This document shows positions 51,127 to 58,426 of a stretch of 64,000 nucleotides of DNA, one piece after another (position 1 is the stretch's first letter; each line of letters starts with the position of its first letter). The notes beneath the pieces were generated by a model, which was given only the letters and a program-made list of their open reading frames with translations, ran no database searches and had not been told where the DNA came from. A program made the position numbers and the translations under genes. Source of the stretch: BJHQ01 sp964654285 (GTDB lineage: Bacteria; Planctomycetota; UBA11346). The DNA is taken from assembly GCA_964654285.1 (NCBI GenBank), contig CAZZJC010000027.1:10389-74388 (forward strand), written 5' to 3'.

Positions 51127-52719
51127 GTGACCGACCTCAAGCTCACCGTCGACGGCATTCCCGTCACCGTCCCCGCCGGCGCGACCATCCTCGACGCGGC
51201 GAAGGCGGCCGGGATCGCGATCCCGACGCTCTGCCATTTCCCCGGCCTGCCGTCGCAGACCTCGTGCCTGGTCTGCGTGGTCAAGGTCAACAACGGGCCG
51301 CGCCTGCTGCCGTCGTGCGCGACGAAGGCGGCCGAGGGCATGGCGGTCGACAGCTCCTCGACCGAGGTCCACGACGCCCGCCGCACCGCGCTCGAACTGC
51401 TGCTCGGCTACCATCTCGGCGACTGCCTCGCCCCGTGCGAGAGCATCTGCCCGACCCATTTCGACGTGGCCGAGGTGCTCCGCCTCGCCGCCGCGTGGCG
51501 GCTGGAAGAAGCGATCGCGGTGATGCTGGAGCGCCACGCCCTGCCGGCGATCCTCGGCCGGCTCTGCCCGAACCTGTGCGAGCGCGGCTGCCGCCGGACC
51601 ATGGCCGACGGCGCGGTGTCGGTGCGCGAGGTCGAGCGCTTCGTCGCGGATGCGGATCTCAACAGCGCGAATCCCTATATTCCGCCGTGCAAACCCGCGA
51701 CGGGCCGGAAGGTCGCGATCATCGGCGCCGGCCCGTGCGGCCTGGCGTCGGCCTTCCACCTCGCCCGCTTCGGCCATGCCTGCACCGTGTTCGATGCGTC
51801 GCCGGAAGTCGGCGGTGCGCTGCGGCGCGAGGTCAGCGTCGAGGCGCTGCCGCGCAGCGTGATCGACGCCGAGGTGGCGCGCATCACGCGCATGGGGGTG
51901 ACGTTCCAGCTCGGCACCGCGATCGACGCCGAAGGCTTCACGCGCCTGCGCAGCGAATACCACGCCGTGCTGGTCGCCACCGGCGAGGCCAACGCCAAGG
52001 TCGCCGCCGCCTTCGGCCTGACCTTCGCCGGCAAGGGGTTGAAGGCCGAGCGCGACACCGGCGCGACCACGATCCCGGGCGTGTTCACCGCCGGTTCCGC
52101 CGTCGCCCCCGCCAAGCAGGCGGTGCGCGCGGTGGCCTCCGGCCGCGGCACCGCCCTGGCGATCAACCGCTACCTCGCCGGTCTGAAGCCGGAAGCCGAG
52201 GCGAAGGCGTTCTCGGTCCGCCTCGGCCCCGCCGCGCGCGAGCTGATGCCGCAGTTCCTCGCCCACGCGAGTCCCAGCCCACGTCACGAACCCGTGCCCG
52301 GCGGCTGCCTGGATGATGACGAGACCAAGGACGAATCCGCGCGCTGCCTCGCCTGCGCCTGCACCAGCCGCAACAACTGCTCGCTGCGCGACTACGCCGA
52401 GGAATACGGCGCGGACCCCAACCGCTTCCGCATGGAGCTGCCGCCGCTCAAGGTCGACTACTCGCACCCGCTGGTGACCTATGAGCCCGGCAAGTGCATC
52501 GCCTGCGGCCTGTGCATCGCCGTCGCCGCCCAGCACGGCGAGAAGCTCGGCCTCGGCTTCGCCGGCCGCGGTTTCACCATCCAGGTCGCGGTGCCCTTCG
52601 GCGGCACGATGAAGGACGCGCTGCCGCTGTCGGCCCGCCAATGCGCCGAGGTCTGCCCGACCGCGGCGATCGCGCTCAGGCCGGATGCGGTGCCGCGGCC
52701 CGGCGTGGCCGCGCCCTGA
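51127..52719 (+). CDS. NuoG/GltD-like iron-sulfur flavoprotein lacking the NAD(P)H-binding domain
   Basis: 530 residues from GTG at 51127, read as ORF start. Residues 1-75 are a plant-type 2Fe-2S domain (LCHFPGLPSQTSCLVCVV, later SCAT). The GltD-type CESICPTHFDV and LCPNLCERGC motifs follow (about 100-155). The FAD-binding IIGAGPCGLASAFHLA is at about 198-213 and FTAGSAVAPAKQAVRAVASGR closes the FAD domain at about 320-340. The NAD(P)H Rossmann insert (GGGNxAxD) that GltD carries between these halves is missing, about 120 residues. Further FeS motifs follow: CLACACTSRNNC and CIACGLC with ARQCAEVCPTAAI. It presumably exchanges electrons with the NuoEF fusion instead of using NAD(P)H directly (inference). 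Confidence 0.82.
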   Translation: MTDLKLTVDGIPVTVPAGATILDAAKAAGIAIPTLCHFPGLPSQTSCLVCVVKVNNGPRLLPSCATKAAEGMAVDSSSTEVHDARRTALELLLGYHLGDCLAPCESICPTHFDVAEVLRLAAAWRLEEAIAVMLERHALPAILGRLCPNLCERGCRRTMADGAVSVREVERFVADADLNSANPYIPPCKPATGRKVAIIGAGPCGLASAFHLARFGHACTVFDASPEVGGALRREVSVEALPRSVIDAEVARITRMGVTFQLGTAIDAEGFTRLRSEYHAVLVATGEANAKVAAAFGLTFAGKGLKAERDTGATTIPGVFTAGSAVAPAKQAVRAVASGRGTALAINRYLAGLKPEAEAKAFSVRLGPAARELMPQFLAHASPSPRHEPVPGGCLDDDETKDESARCLACACTSRNNCSLRDYAEEYGADPNRFRMELPPLKVDYSHPLVTYEPGKCIACGLCIAVAAQHGEKLGLGFAGRGFTIQVAVPFGGTMKDALPLSARQCAEVCPTAAIALRPDAVPRPGVAAP

Positions 52720-53050
52720 AAGCGACGGCCGAAGGCTGAAACCGTTCGCTGCCTTGCGCGTGGACGACAAGGAATTGGGAAGGCGAGACCCGGGGAGGAA
52801 GCGCACTTCAGGTCGCTCCTCTCGCATCTCGTCCCAGGCTTGACCGACTCGACCTCAGGCCAGCATCCCGGCCATGCCATTCACCCCCGCCCCTGCGCAA
52901 GCGATCCTTGCCGCCAAGGCCGTGTCCGTCGCCGGGTGGCGTCCGGGCCTGCGGGGCGGGCTGCGACCGTAGCGATCAGCGTTCTGATCCACGCTCGCCC
53001 CGACCACCCCGCTGCCACCCAGCGGGGTGGTCGCTTATCAGGAACCAGCC
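52720..53050 (+). other. 331-base gap with a leader hairpin before the MFS gene
   Basis: No supported gene. The notable element is a 14-bp perfect hairpin, CGACCACCCCGCTG (53001-53014) with its complement at 53020-53033 and loop CCACC. It ends seven bases before the AGGAA ribosome site of the transporter gene. It is followed by CTTATC, not a T run. It could be an attenuator or the expression platform of a ligand-sensing leader; the sequence before it (52890-52990) is GC-rich and matches no riboswitch class I know. Confidence 0.5.
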
Positions 53051-54232
53051 ATGCCGCCGCTTGAACCACCCACCACCAGCAGTCTGCGCCGCGGTTTAGT
53101 CGCCCTGATGCTGGCGCATGCCAGCGTCGATATCGCCATGGGCGTGTGGACGGTGTACAAGACCCTGGCCGGGTTGGACCTCGCCATCGCGGGACTGGTC
53201 GCCACGGCCGCCGGTTTCACCGCCAATGCGAGCCAGATCGGATTCGGGCTGGCCGCTGATCGCGGCTGGCAGCGGATGCTGCTGGTGGTCGGGGTGCTGC
53301 TGACCGGCGCGGTCTTCTGGCTGCCGATGGCGTCGGGCTGGCCGGTCATGGCGCTCATCGTCTTCAGCGCCTCGATCGGCTCCTCGATGTTCCATCCCGC
53401 CGGCGCCGCCTGGGCTGGCGCGGTGTCGGCGCAGCGGACGGGACTGTTCGTCGCGCTGTTCCTGGTCGGCGGTTATCTGGGCACGGCCTCAAGCCAGGCG
53501 TTGTTCTCGGCGGTGTGGCTGCGCTGCGGACCGTGGACGGCCGGGCTCTACGTGCTGCCGGTGCTGACGGCGGCTGCGCTGGCGGCCACGGTGCGGGGGC
53601 AGCCGCGCGCGCGCGCCCCGCTGGCGGCGACCTTCGGCCTGATCCGTCAGCACCGTCGCGAACTGGGCGTGCTGTTCGCCTTGCAGGTCACCTCGACCAC
53701 CTCCGTCCTGGCGTTGATGTTCCTGCTGCCGGACCTGCTGGCCTCGCGGTCCGCACCGTTGTGGCTGGTGGCTGGCGCCGGGCACGCCGCCCTGGTGCTT
53801 GGTGCCTGTGCCGCCCTGGTGCCGGCCGGGCATCTCGCCGACCGCCTGGGGCCGCGCCTGGTGCTGGGCCTCGGCAATGCCCTTTCCGGCCTGGCCTTGG
53901 CGGCGATCCTGCTGCTGCCGACCGCCGGGCCGGTGGTGGTCCTGATCCTGTTGGCGATCTTCGGCTGCATGAACGCGGCCAACAATCCGGTGATCATCGC
54001 CAGCGGAAACCGGGTCATGCCCGGTCAGGGCGCGGCAGCGAGCGCGCTGCTGATGGGCCTGCCCTGGTGCGTGGCCGCCGTCGCTCCATTCATCGGCGGC
54101 GTGCTCGCCGACCCGCGCCACGGCGGCAGCCCGGCGTCGGCGATCGCCTGGCTTGGCCTGTCGATCCCCCTCAGCCTGCTGATCGGTTGGTGGTTGCCGG
54201 GGCGGAAAGCAGACCCCAGGTCTTCCCCCTGA
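53051..54232 (+). CDS. Major facilitator superfamily transporter (fosmidomycin-resistance Fsr-like)
   Basis: 393 residues from the ATG at 53051, with AGGAA six bases upstream. About twelve hydrophobic spans are visible. The start LVALMLAHASVDIAMGVWTVYKTL, then ASQIGFGLAADRGWQRMLL (the MFS A-loop) and SSMFHPAGAAWAG are typical of the Fsr/MdfA-related branch, with the H-P-A-G motif in span 4. It would be a proton-driven exporter of a small molecule or drug; the substrate is unknown. A 14-bp hairpin precedes its start. It is the last chromosomal gene before the integrated element. Confidence 0.85.
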   Translation: MPPLEPPTTSSLRRGLVALMLAHASVDIAMGVWTVYKTLAGLDLAIAGLVATAAGFTANASQIGFGLAADRGWQRMLLVVGVLLTGAVFWLPMASGWPVMALIVFSASIGSSMFHPAGAAWAGAVSAQRTGLFVALFLVGGYLGTASSQALFSAVWLRCGPWTAGLYVLPVLTAAALAATVRGQPRARAPLAATFGLIRQHRRELGVLFALQVTSTTSVLALMFLLPDLLASRSAPLWLVAGAGHAALVLGACAALVPAGHLADRLGPRLVLGLGNALSGLALAAILLLPTAGPVVVLILLAIFGCMNAANNPVIIASGNRVMPGQGAAASALLMGLPWCVAAVAPFIGGVLADPRHGGSPASAIAWLGLSIPLSLLIGWWLPGRKADPRSSP

Positions 54233-54256
54233 CGCACTCGGGCATCCGCCAATAAA

Positions 54257-54282
54257 AAACCCCAGCATTTCTGCTGGGGTTT
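54257..54282 (-). terminator. Terminator downstream of the tRNA-Arg 3' end
   Basis: A perfect 11-bp stem AAACCCCAGCA/TGCTGGGGTTT with loop TTTC. On the minus strand (tRNA direction) it is followed by TTTTATT, a clear intrinsic terminator; on the plus strand it can also end the MFS transcript. Confidence 0.85.
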
Positions 54283-54285
54283 AAG

Positions 54286-54332
54286 CGCGCCGGGGAGGAT
54301 TCGAACCTCCAACCCTCAGATCCGTAGTCTGA
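54286..54332 (-). tRNA. 3' fragment of a tRNA-Arg(ACG) gene: left attachment site of the element
   Basis: On the minus strand the sequence contains the anticodon arm TCAGA-CTACGGA-TCTGA (anticodon ACG at 54323-54325), a variable loop, the T arm GGAGGTTCGAATCCTCC and the acceptor 3' strand CCGGCGC plus discriminator G. The matching 5' half (GCGCCGG acceptor strand and D arm) is absent; the DNA beyond 54332 does not continue a tRNA. This is the classical trace of a tyrosine recombinase integrating into a tRNA 3' half. An intact copy is expected at the other end of the element. Confidence 0.85.
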
Positions 54333-54413
54333 TCAAGACCCACCATCCTGCCTACACTCAAGTTTACTACAACATGATACAGCATTGACTTACTTGGTTT
54401 TTACTCATGCTCC

Positions 54414-54500
54414 ATCCTACCGGAGCCAACCCGAAACCACCCGGTTTTACCCTCTCCGGTAGGATATGGGTAGGATGGCGAGGCTGCCGGTAGGATGGCG
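54414..54500. repeat. GGTAGGAT repeats at the integrase start (arm-type sites)
   Basis: ATCCTACCGG (inverted) lies at 54414-54423. Direct copies follow at 54458-54465 (CCGGTAGGAT form), 54469-54480 (GGTAGGATGGCG) and 54489-54500 (GGTAGGATGGCG). The last two are identical and 20 bases apart; the last overlaps the integrase start codon. They fit binding sites for the integrase N-terminal arm domain or an excisionase, and could also repress integrase expression. Confidence 0.55.
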
Positions 54501-55970
54501 CGCATGGCACTAGTCGATCAGAGAACCCGGTTCGCCTTCACCGAGGCCAAGCTGCGGGACTGGAAGCCAAGCGCGGCCGGACGGGTCCGCTTGAAGGACA
54601 CCGGCTGCCCTGGGCTGTGCCTGTACGTCTCGCCCGAGGTGAAGGACGCGGCCGGCCGGGTCAAAAACAACCCCAAGGTTTTTTATTACTACGCCAAGGC
54701 CAACGGCCGACCTGTGGAGGTTCGCCTGGGAGTCTGGCCATCGTTGACGGTCGAACAGGCACGCGAAAAGGTGCGCGGAAACCGTGAAGCCAAGGGAGTG
54801 GCAGCCGATCCCGTGGCGGTGGTTCAAGCTCGCCGCGCGATCCGCGAGGAATCCACCCTGGCCGAGTTGTGGGACTGGTTCAACCGGCATCACGTTGGCA
54901 AACTGCGGGCCTCATCCGCCCGGCGCTATCAGGATTCCTGGCGGTTGCACATCCAGCCGGCCCTGGGAACCAAGCGGCTGTCGGACGTGCGCCGTGCGGA
55001 CGTGCAGGCCCTGGCCGATGCGGTGGTCGATGCGGGCAAGCCCCAGGTGGACCGGCACGGCAAACCCATCCGCAAGACCGGCGGCAAGGGTGCGGGCCGG
55101 CATGCCATCGCCGTGCTGTCGGCCATGTACCACGCCGCCGCCAAGGACGATGCGCTGGCCTACCAGGGCGACATTCCGACCGCTGGCATCCGCCGCCCCA
55201 AGGTGGCCAGCCGGGCGCGCTTCCTGCAACCGGGTGAACTGCCGGCCTTCCTGCGTGCGTTGGCCGAGGAACCCGAACCGTGGAACCTGTTTTGGACCTG
55301 CTGCCTGTTCCTGGGCCTGCGCCGGGGAAACGTGGCCAGCGCACGCTGGACCGACCTCGCCATGGACATCGGACAATGGCTGGTGCCCGAGGAACGCAGC
55401 AAGACCGGCGCGTTGCTGGCCGTGCCGATCCCGCTGCCGGTGCTGACCCGCCTGCGGGAATGGCGCACGGAACTGCCGGGCCGGTTGCAGGCGGCAAACG
55501 AGTCCCGCCGCCGGCTGCTGCAACGGGCCGATGCCGGATCCCGCGAACGTCTGCCGGAACTGACCCCGGCGGAACTGACCGAGGCCGGGCGCTACGTCTT
55601 CCCCGCTGCCCTGGTGCCGGGCAAACCGTCCGCGCACCCTCACATCACCGACCCCAAGGCATCGTGGCGGCGGGTGCTGATCCGCGCCGGCCTGGCCAAC
55701 CTGCGACCGCATGATCTGCGCCGCTCCATCGGGTCGTGGATGGCGCTTGGCGGGGTTGGCTTGCCGATCATCGGGGCCGCTCTCGGCCACAAGGATGCGA
55801 AAAGCACGCAGGTCTATGCCCGCTTGAACGATGGTGCCGTGCGCGCCGCGATGGAGCGGGCCACGACCGCGATGCTGGAGGCGGGCGGGGTGGACAAAAA
55901 GCAGGCCGGTCAGACACCGAACGCCAGCACACAACCCACGCAACCCACCCAACCCGGGGTTCGGGACTGA
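54495..55970 (+). CDS. int: Tyrosine recombinase (tRNA-targeting integrase)
   Basis: 491 residues from the ATG at 54495; ATG 54504 with AGGA eight bases upstream is equally likely. The N-terminal arm-binding DUF4102-like domain (about 12-110) contains LKDTGCPGLCLYVSP, KVFYYYAKANGRPVEVRLGVWPSLTVEQAR. The SAM-like core domain is about 120-225. The catalytic domain has the first Arg in LGLRRGNVA, the His-Leu-Arg box in PHDLRRSIGSW, and LGHKDAKSTQVYARL with the nucleophile Tyr441. It integrates and, with a helper, excises the element at the tRNA-Arg 3' end. A Lys/Ala/Thr-rich tail follows the active site. Confidence 0.92.
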   Translation: MARMALVDQRTRFAFTEAKLRDWKPSAAGRVRLKDTGCPGLCLYVSPEVKDAAGRVKNNPKVFYYYAKANGRPVEVRLGVWPSLTVEQAREKVRGNREAKGVAADPVAVVQARRAIREESTLAELWDWFNRHHVGKLRASSARRYQDSWRLHIQPALGTKRLSDVRRADVQALADAVVDAGKPQVDRHGKPIRKTGGKGAGRHAIAVLSAMYHAAAKDDALAYQGDIPTAGIRRPKVASRARFLQPGELPAFLRALAEEPEPWNLFWTCCLFLGLRRGNVASARWTDLAMDIGQWLVPEERSKTGALLAVPIPLPVLTRLREWRTELPGRLQAANESRRRLLQRADAGSRERLPELTPAELTEAGRYVFPAALVPGKPSAHPHITDPKASWRRVLIRAGLANLRPHDLRRSIGSWMALGGVGLPIIGAALGHKDAKSTQVYARLNDGAVRAAMERATTAMLEAGGVDKKQAGQTPNASTQPTQPTQPGVRD

Positions 55971-56080
55971 AGTCAGGCGCGGATGAATGGTGAGCGAAAG
56001 CAGCCCCTGGGACGGCGCGGACGTTACTGACCGAGCAAACTGTCCCTGACCCGAACCTGCCCACCCTTGCCGGGGCATAG

Positions 56081-56092
56081 CATAATGTTATG
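56081..56092. promoter_or_regulatory. Palindromic operator upstream of higB
   Basis: CATAA-TG-TTATG, a perfect 12-base inverted repeat, lies 13 bases before the higB start in otherwise GC-rich DNA and overlaps a possible -10 (CATAAT). It is the expected place for HigA or HigBA autorepression. Confidence 0.6.
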
Positions 56093-56105
56093 GTGCCGAC
56101 ACGCC

Positions 56106-56396
56106 ATGCGGGTCTTCAACCTCGCCACGGTGCGCGACTACGCTGGGCGGCATCCGGATGCCGCTGCCGGCCTGATGGCCTGGTACCGCATCGCCTGCGC
56201 GGCGCGGTGGCATCGCTTCCAGGATGCGCGGGCCAGCGATCCGGCCGTGTCTGCGGTCGGTGACCGGCTGGTGTTCAACGTCAACGGCAACCGCCATCGG
56301 GTGGTTGTCCGGGTGGATTGGGCCTGCGGTTTCCTGTTCATCCGCTTCATCGGCACGCACGCCGAATACGACCGCATCAACGTCCTGGAGGTGTGA
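56106..56396 (+). CDS. higB: HigB-family toxin (type II toxin-antitoxin, mRNA interferase)
   Basis: 96 residues from the ATG at 56106 (MRVFNLATVRDYAGRHP); in-frame upstream starts run across the operator and are unlikely. The pattern AWYRIACAARWHRF, DRLVFNVNGNRHRVVVRVDW, and FLFIRFIGTHAEYDRINV is the HigB (PF09907-type) fold, including the GTHAEYD motif near the C-terminus with the catalytic His. It cleaves mRNA, usually at the ribosome, unless bound by its antitoxin. It is two bases upstream of the antitoxin gene; toxin-first order is normal for higBA. Confidence 0.88.
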   Translation: MRVFNLATVRDYAGRHPDAAAGLMAWYRIACAARWHRFQDARASDPAVSAVGDRLVFNVNGNRHRVVVRVDWACGFLFIRFIGTHAEYDRINVLEV

Positions 56397-56398
56397 CC

Positions 56399-56857
56399 AT
56401 GCCCATGCTCGACATCGCGCCCATCCGCACCCCGGCCGACCACGCCGCCGCCCTGGAACGCTTCAACGCCGTGTTCGGTGTGCCGGAGGGTCATCCCGAC
56501 CATGACGAATACCTGATCCTGGCCGACCTGATCGAAGCCTATGAACGCCGGCACATCGCCCTGCCGTCTGGCAGCGGCGTGGACCTGCTGCGTGACCTGA
56601 TGGCCGCGAACGGCCTCAGTCAGGCGGACCTGCCCGAGATCGGTCCGCAACCGGTGGTCTCGGCCATCCTGCATGGCCGCCGCCGGATCAACCTGCGCAT
56701 GGCCCGCGCCCTGGGTGCGCGCTTCCGTATCGATCCGATGACGTTGCTGGAGGTCGCGGCTGAACCCCGGCGGGCCGTCCGTCAGGCGCCGACCCCGCGA
56801 AGGGGCATAAAGGTCCGCCAGGATCGCAAGCACGCCAAGCCCAAGGCCCGCGCCTGA
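56399..56857 (+). CDS. higA: HigA-family antitoxin with helix-turn-helix and basic tail
   Basis: 152 residues from the ATG at 56399. The N-terminal helical half (RTPADHAAALERFNAVFGVPEGHPDHDEYLILADLIEAYE) is the HigA toxin-binding region, usual in this subfamily. The HTH is about 60-120: LLRDLMAANGLSQADLPEIG, AILHGRRRINLRMARALGARF. The last 30 residues are unusually basic (RRAVRQAPTPRRGIKVRQDRKH), not normal for HigA, and could strengthen DNA binding. It neutralises HigB and should repress through the palindrome at 56081-56092. Confidence 0.85.
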   Translation: MPMLDIAPIRTPADHAAALERFNAVFGVPEGHPDHDEYLILADLIEAYERRHIALPSGSGVDLLRDLMAANGLSQADLPEIGPQPVVSAILHGRRRINLRMARALGARFRIDPMTLLEVAAEPRRAVRQAPTPRRGIKVRQDRKHAKPKARA

Positions 56858-56988
56858 GTCATGTTTTGGCGAGTGGTATTCGATTGGACGGAAGCCCAGC
56901 GCATTTTTGTTCTGATATGCGAATGTGAACGTGAACTGGTGATGCCGGCGATCCGCATAGACAATCCCAAACTATCAAGAGGGTAGAT

Positions 56989-58035
56989 ATGCCTAGGGAA
57001 CCAAAAGAAAAATGGAGCCATGAACTGTGGCGATATACGTCTGGTTTTTTAAAAGATCACCTAAAGGGTTGGCTTTTGAATGAATCGGAATCGTTTCAAA
57101 AAAGTCGCATGGGCAACAGCTCAAGAGGGTCATTTGATTTTAATAAGGGTTCCTGGGATCATCTGGTGGAAATGGCAAAACACGATGCGGGATTTTACAG
57201 ATGGACAAAGGCACACATTCTCGACCCATACAAAAATTTAGATCCTCAGGCAGAAGAAACACCAACGAAGGTTCGGGAAATAATCAAATGTATTGACCGT
57301 CTTTGTAGCTGTTTATGCGAAGGAAGAGGCGCAGAAAATCTAGTTTGGGATGCCCCAAGGGTTGTTGATGTACCGCAAAACGCTCTCATTGCCTATGAAA
57401 AGTCCTTGATCGGACATTTAACCGAACCGGAGAAAATTCTTTTCAAGTGGGAAACCGAATATGCCAATCCCTCCCGAGATCGCATCGAAATCCTGAACGA
57501 GTTGCTTTCCACCCAAGATCGGGCGATGAACCACGAAAAACGCCGGAAGAGGTGGATCAGTGAGGAAGGTGCAGAACAATTCCGGGAAATCCTGCCCGAC
57601 AAAACGGCTTTTCTTGCAGAACGAGAAACCGCACGATTAAAAGCCATTCAAGATTACACGCATTCCTCTACGAGATCGCATGATGCCAAGCCACCAAGAA
57701 AAACACAGTTGCAGTCATCGAGCCGTAGGGGACAGATTGCCTGGGTGGGAAAACCGGTTGATGATTTATTGCAAAGAAACGAAAATAAGATCATCATTCA
57801 CGGGAAAAGACCGACTATGCCCGATATTGCTAGGGAAATTGAACGGCGACATACGCAGGAAATTAAAGGACAAATCAAGAGTGGATTTGCTGACAATATA
57901 AGCAGGCGAATCCCGAAATCGGGATCAATACAGAAACACCTAGAGAAAACCTATCATCCACCGGAGCGATCCCAGCCTCATAAAAATTCCAGTCAATGGA
58001 CGGTAACTTTTGTTCTAAAAACATCATCAATTTAG
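56989..58035 (+). CDS. Unknown AT-rich cargo protein
   Basis: 348 residues, with a good AGAGGG ribosome site just before the ATG at 56989. Base composition and codon use differ sharply from the host and from the neighbouring higBA, so it came from another source. It is hydrophilic, with no signal or membrane span. The central part has a paired-cysteine helix (CIDRLCSCLCEG) and a charged helical stretch. The C-terminal 100 residues (KRPTMPDIAREIERRHTQEIKGQIKSGF and SRRIPKSGSIQKHL) look like a winged-helix or HTH module seen in other element proteins. I do not recognise the family. Its position between TA genes and the AlpA regulator is typical for cargo or defence genes. Confidence 0.65.
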   Translation: MPREPKEKWSHELWRYTSGFLKDHLKGWLLNESESFQKSRMGNSSRGSFDFNKGSWDHLVEMAKHDAGFYRWTKAHILDPYKNLDPQAEETPTKVREIIKCIDRLCSCLCEGRGAENLVWDAPRVVDVPQNALIAYEKSLIGHLTEPEKILFKWETEYANPSRDRIEILNELLSTQDRAMNHEKRRKRWISEEGAEQFREILPDKTAFLAERETARLKAIQDYTHSSTRSHDAKPPRKTQLQSSSRRGQIAWVGKPVDDLLQRNENKIIIHGKRPTMPDIAREIERRHTQEIKGQIKSGFADNISRRIPKSGSIQKHLEKTYHPPERSQPHKNSSQWTVTFVLKTSSI

Positions 58036-58133
58036 GAGGAATGAGAATAATTCTTATTTTTCTCAATTTAGAAAATATTGCAATTTAACTTACATATAGG
58101 AATTATTGTTAAGAAGGCTGTGTATCGCTGAAT

Positions 58134-58188
58134 GGGCTTCTGATGCTTTAGGGGAACCAGCGGCGAAGCCGCGCAACCCTGGAAGCCC
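58134..58188. repeat. Palindromic unit upstream of the AlpA-like gene
   Basis: Outer arms GGGCTTC (58134-58140) and GAAGCCC (58182-58188) enclose GCGGC-GAA-GCCGC (58160-58172). The core GGCGAAGCC is the same as in the palindromic element after rpoD (18732-18740). It is GC-rich in an AT-rich gap, and the AlpA-like ATG follows two bases later. Confidence 0.55.
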
Positions 58189-58190
58189 AT

Positions 58191-58424
58191 ATGGCCCTTC
58201 TCGCTTCTCCCACTCCTCATGCAGGCACCGACCTGCTTTCCCCCACCGAGGCAGCCACGCTCCTGGGCGTTGCCCCTGGCACATTGGAGGTCTGGCGCTG
58301 CACGCGCCGGTACCCCCTGAAGTATGCCAAGATTGGCAGACTGGTCCGCTATAAGCGGGCCGACCTGCTGGCGTTCATCGAATCGCGCACCGTTGGTGCC
58401 GGTACGATTGCGGAGGGAGTGTAA
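58191..58424 (+). CDS. AlpA/excisionase-like helix-turn-helix protein
   Basis: 77 residues. DLLSPTEAATLLGVAPGTLEVWRCTRRYPLKYAKIGRLVRYKRADLLAFIES fits the MerR-like HTH_17 fold (winged helix with a Y-x-K-I-G-R-L-V-R wing), used by excisionases and by AlpA regulators of mobile elements. It probably controls the replication genes that follow or acts with the integrase in excision. Spacing to the next gene is two bases. Confidence 0.85.
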   Translation: MALLASPTPHAGTDLLSPTEAATLLGVAPGTLEVWRCTRRYPLKYAKIGRLVRYKRADLLAFIESRTVGAGTIAEGV

Positions 58425-58426
58425 CC

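Noticed and set aside
48369..52719. NAD-dependent hydrogenase operon
   Set aside because: NuoEF and a NuoG-like front domain fit a HydABC set, but no H-cluster motifs or NiFe subunits are encoded anywhere in the operon.
54286..54332. Intact tRNA-Arg gene
   Set aside because: The D arm and the 5' acceptor strand are missing on the right of the anticodon arm, so it is only a 3' fragment.
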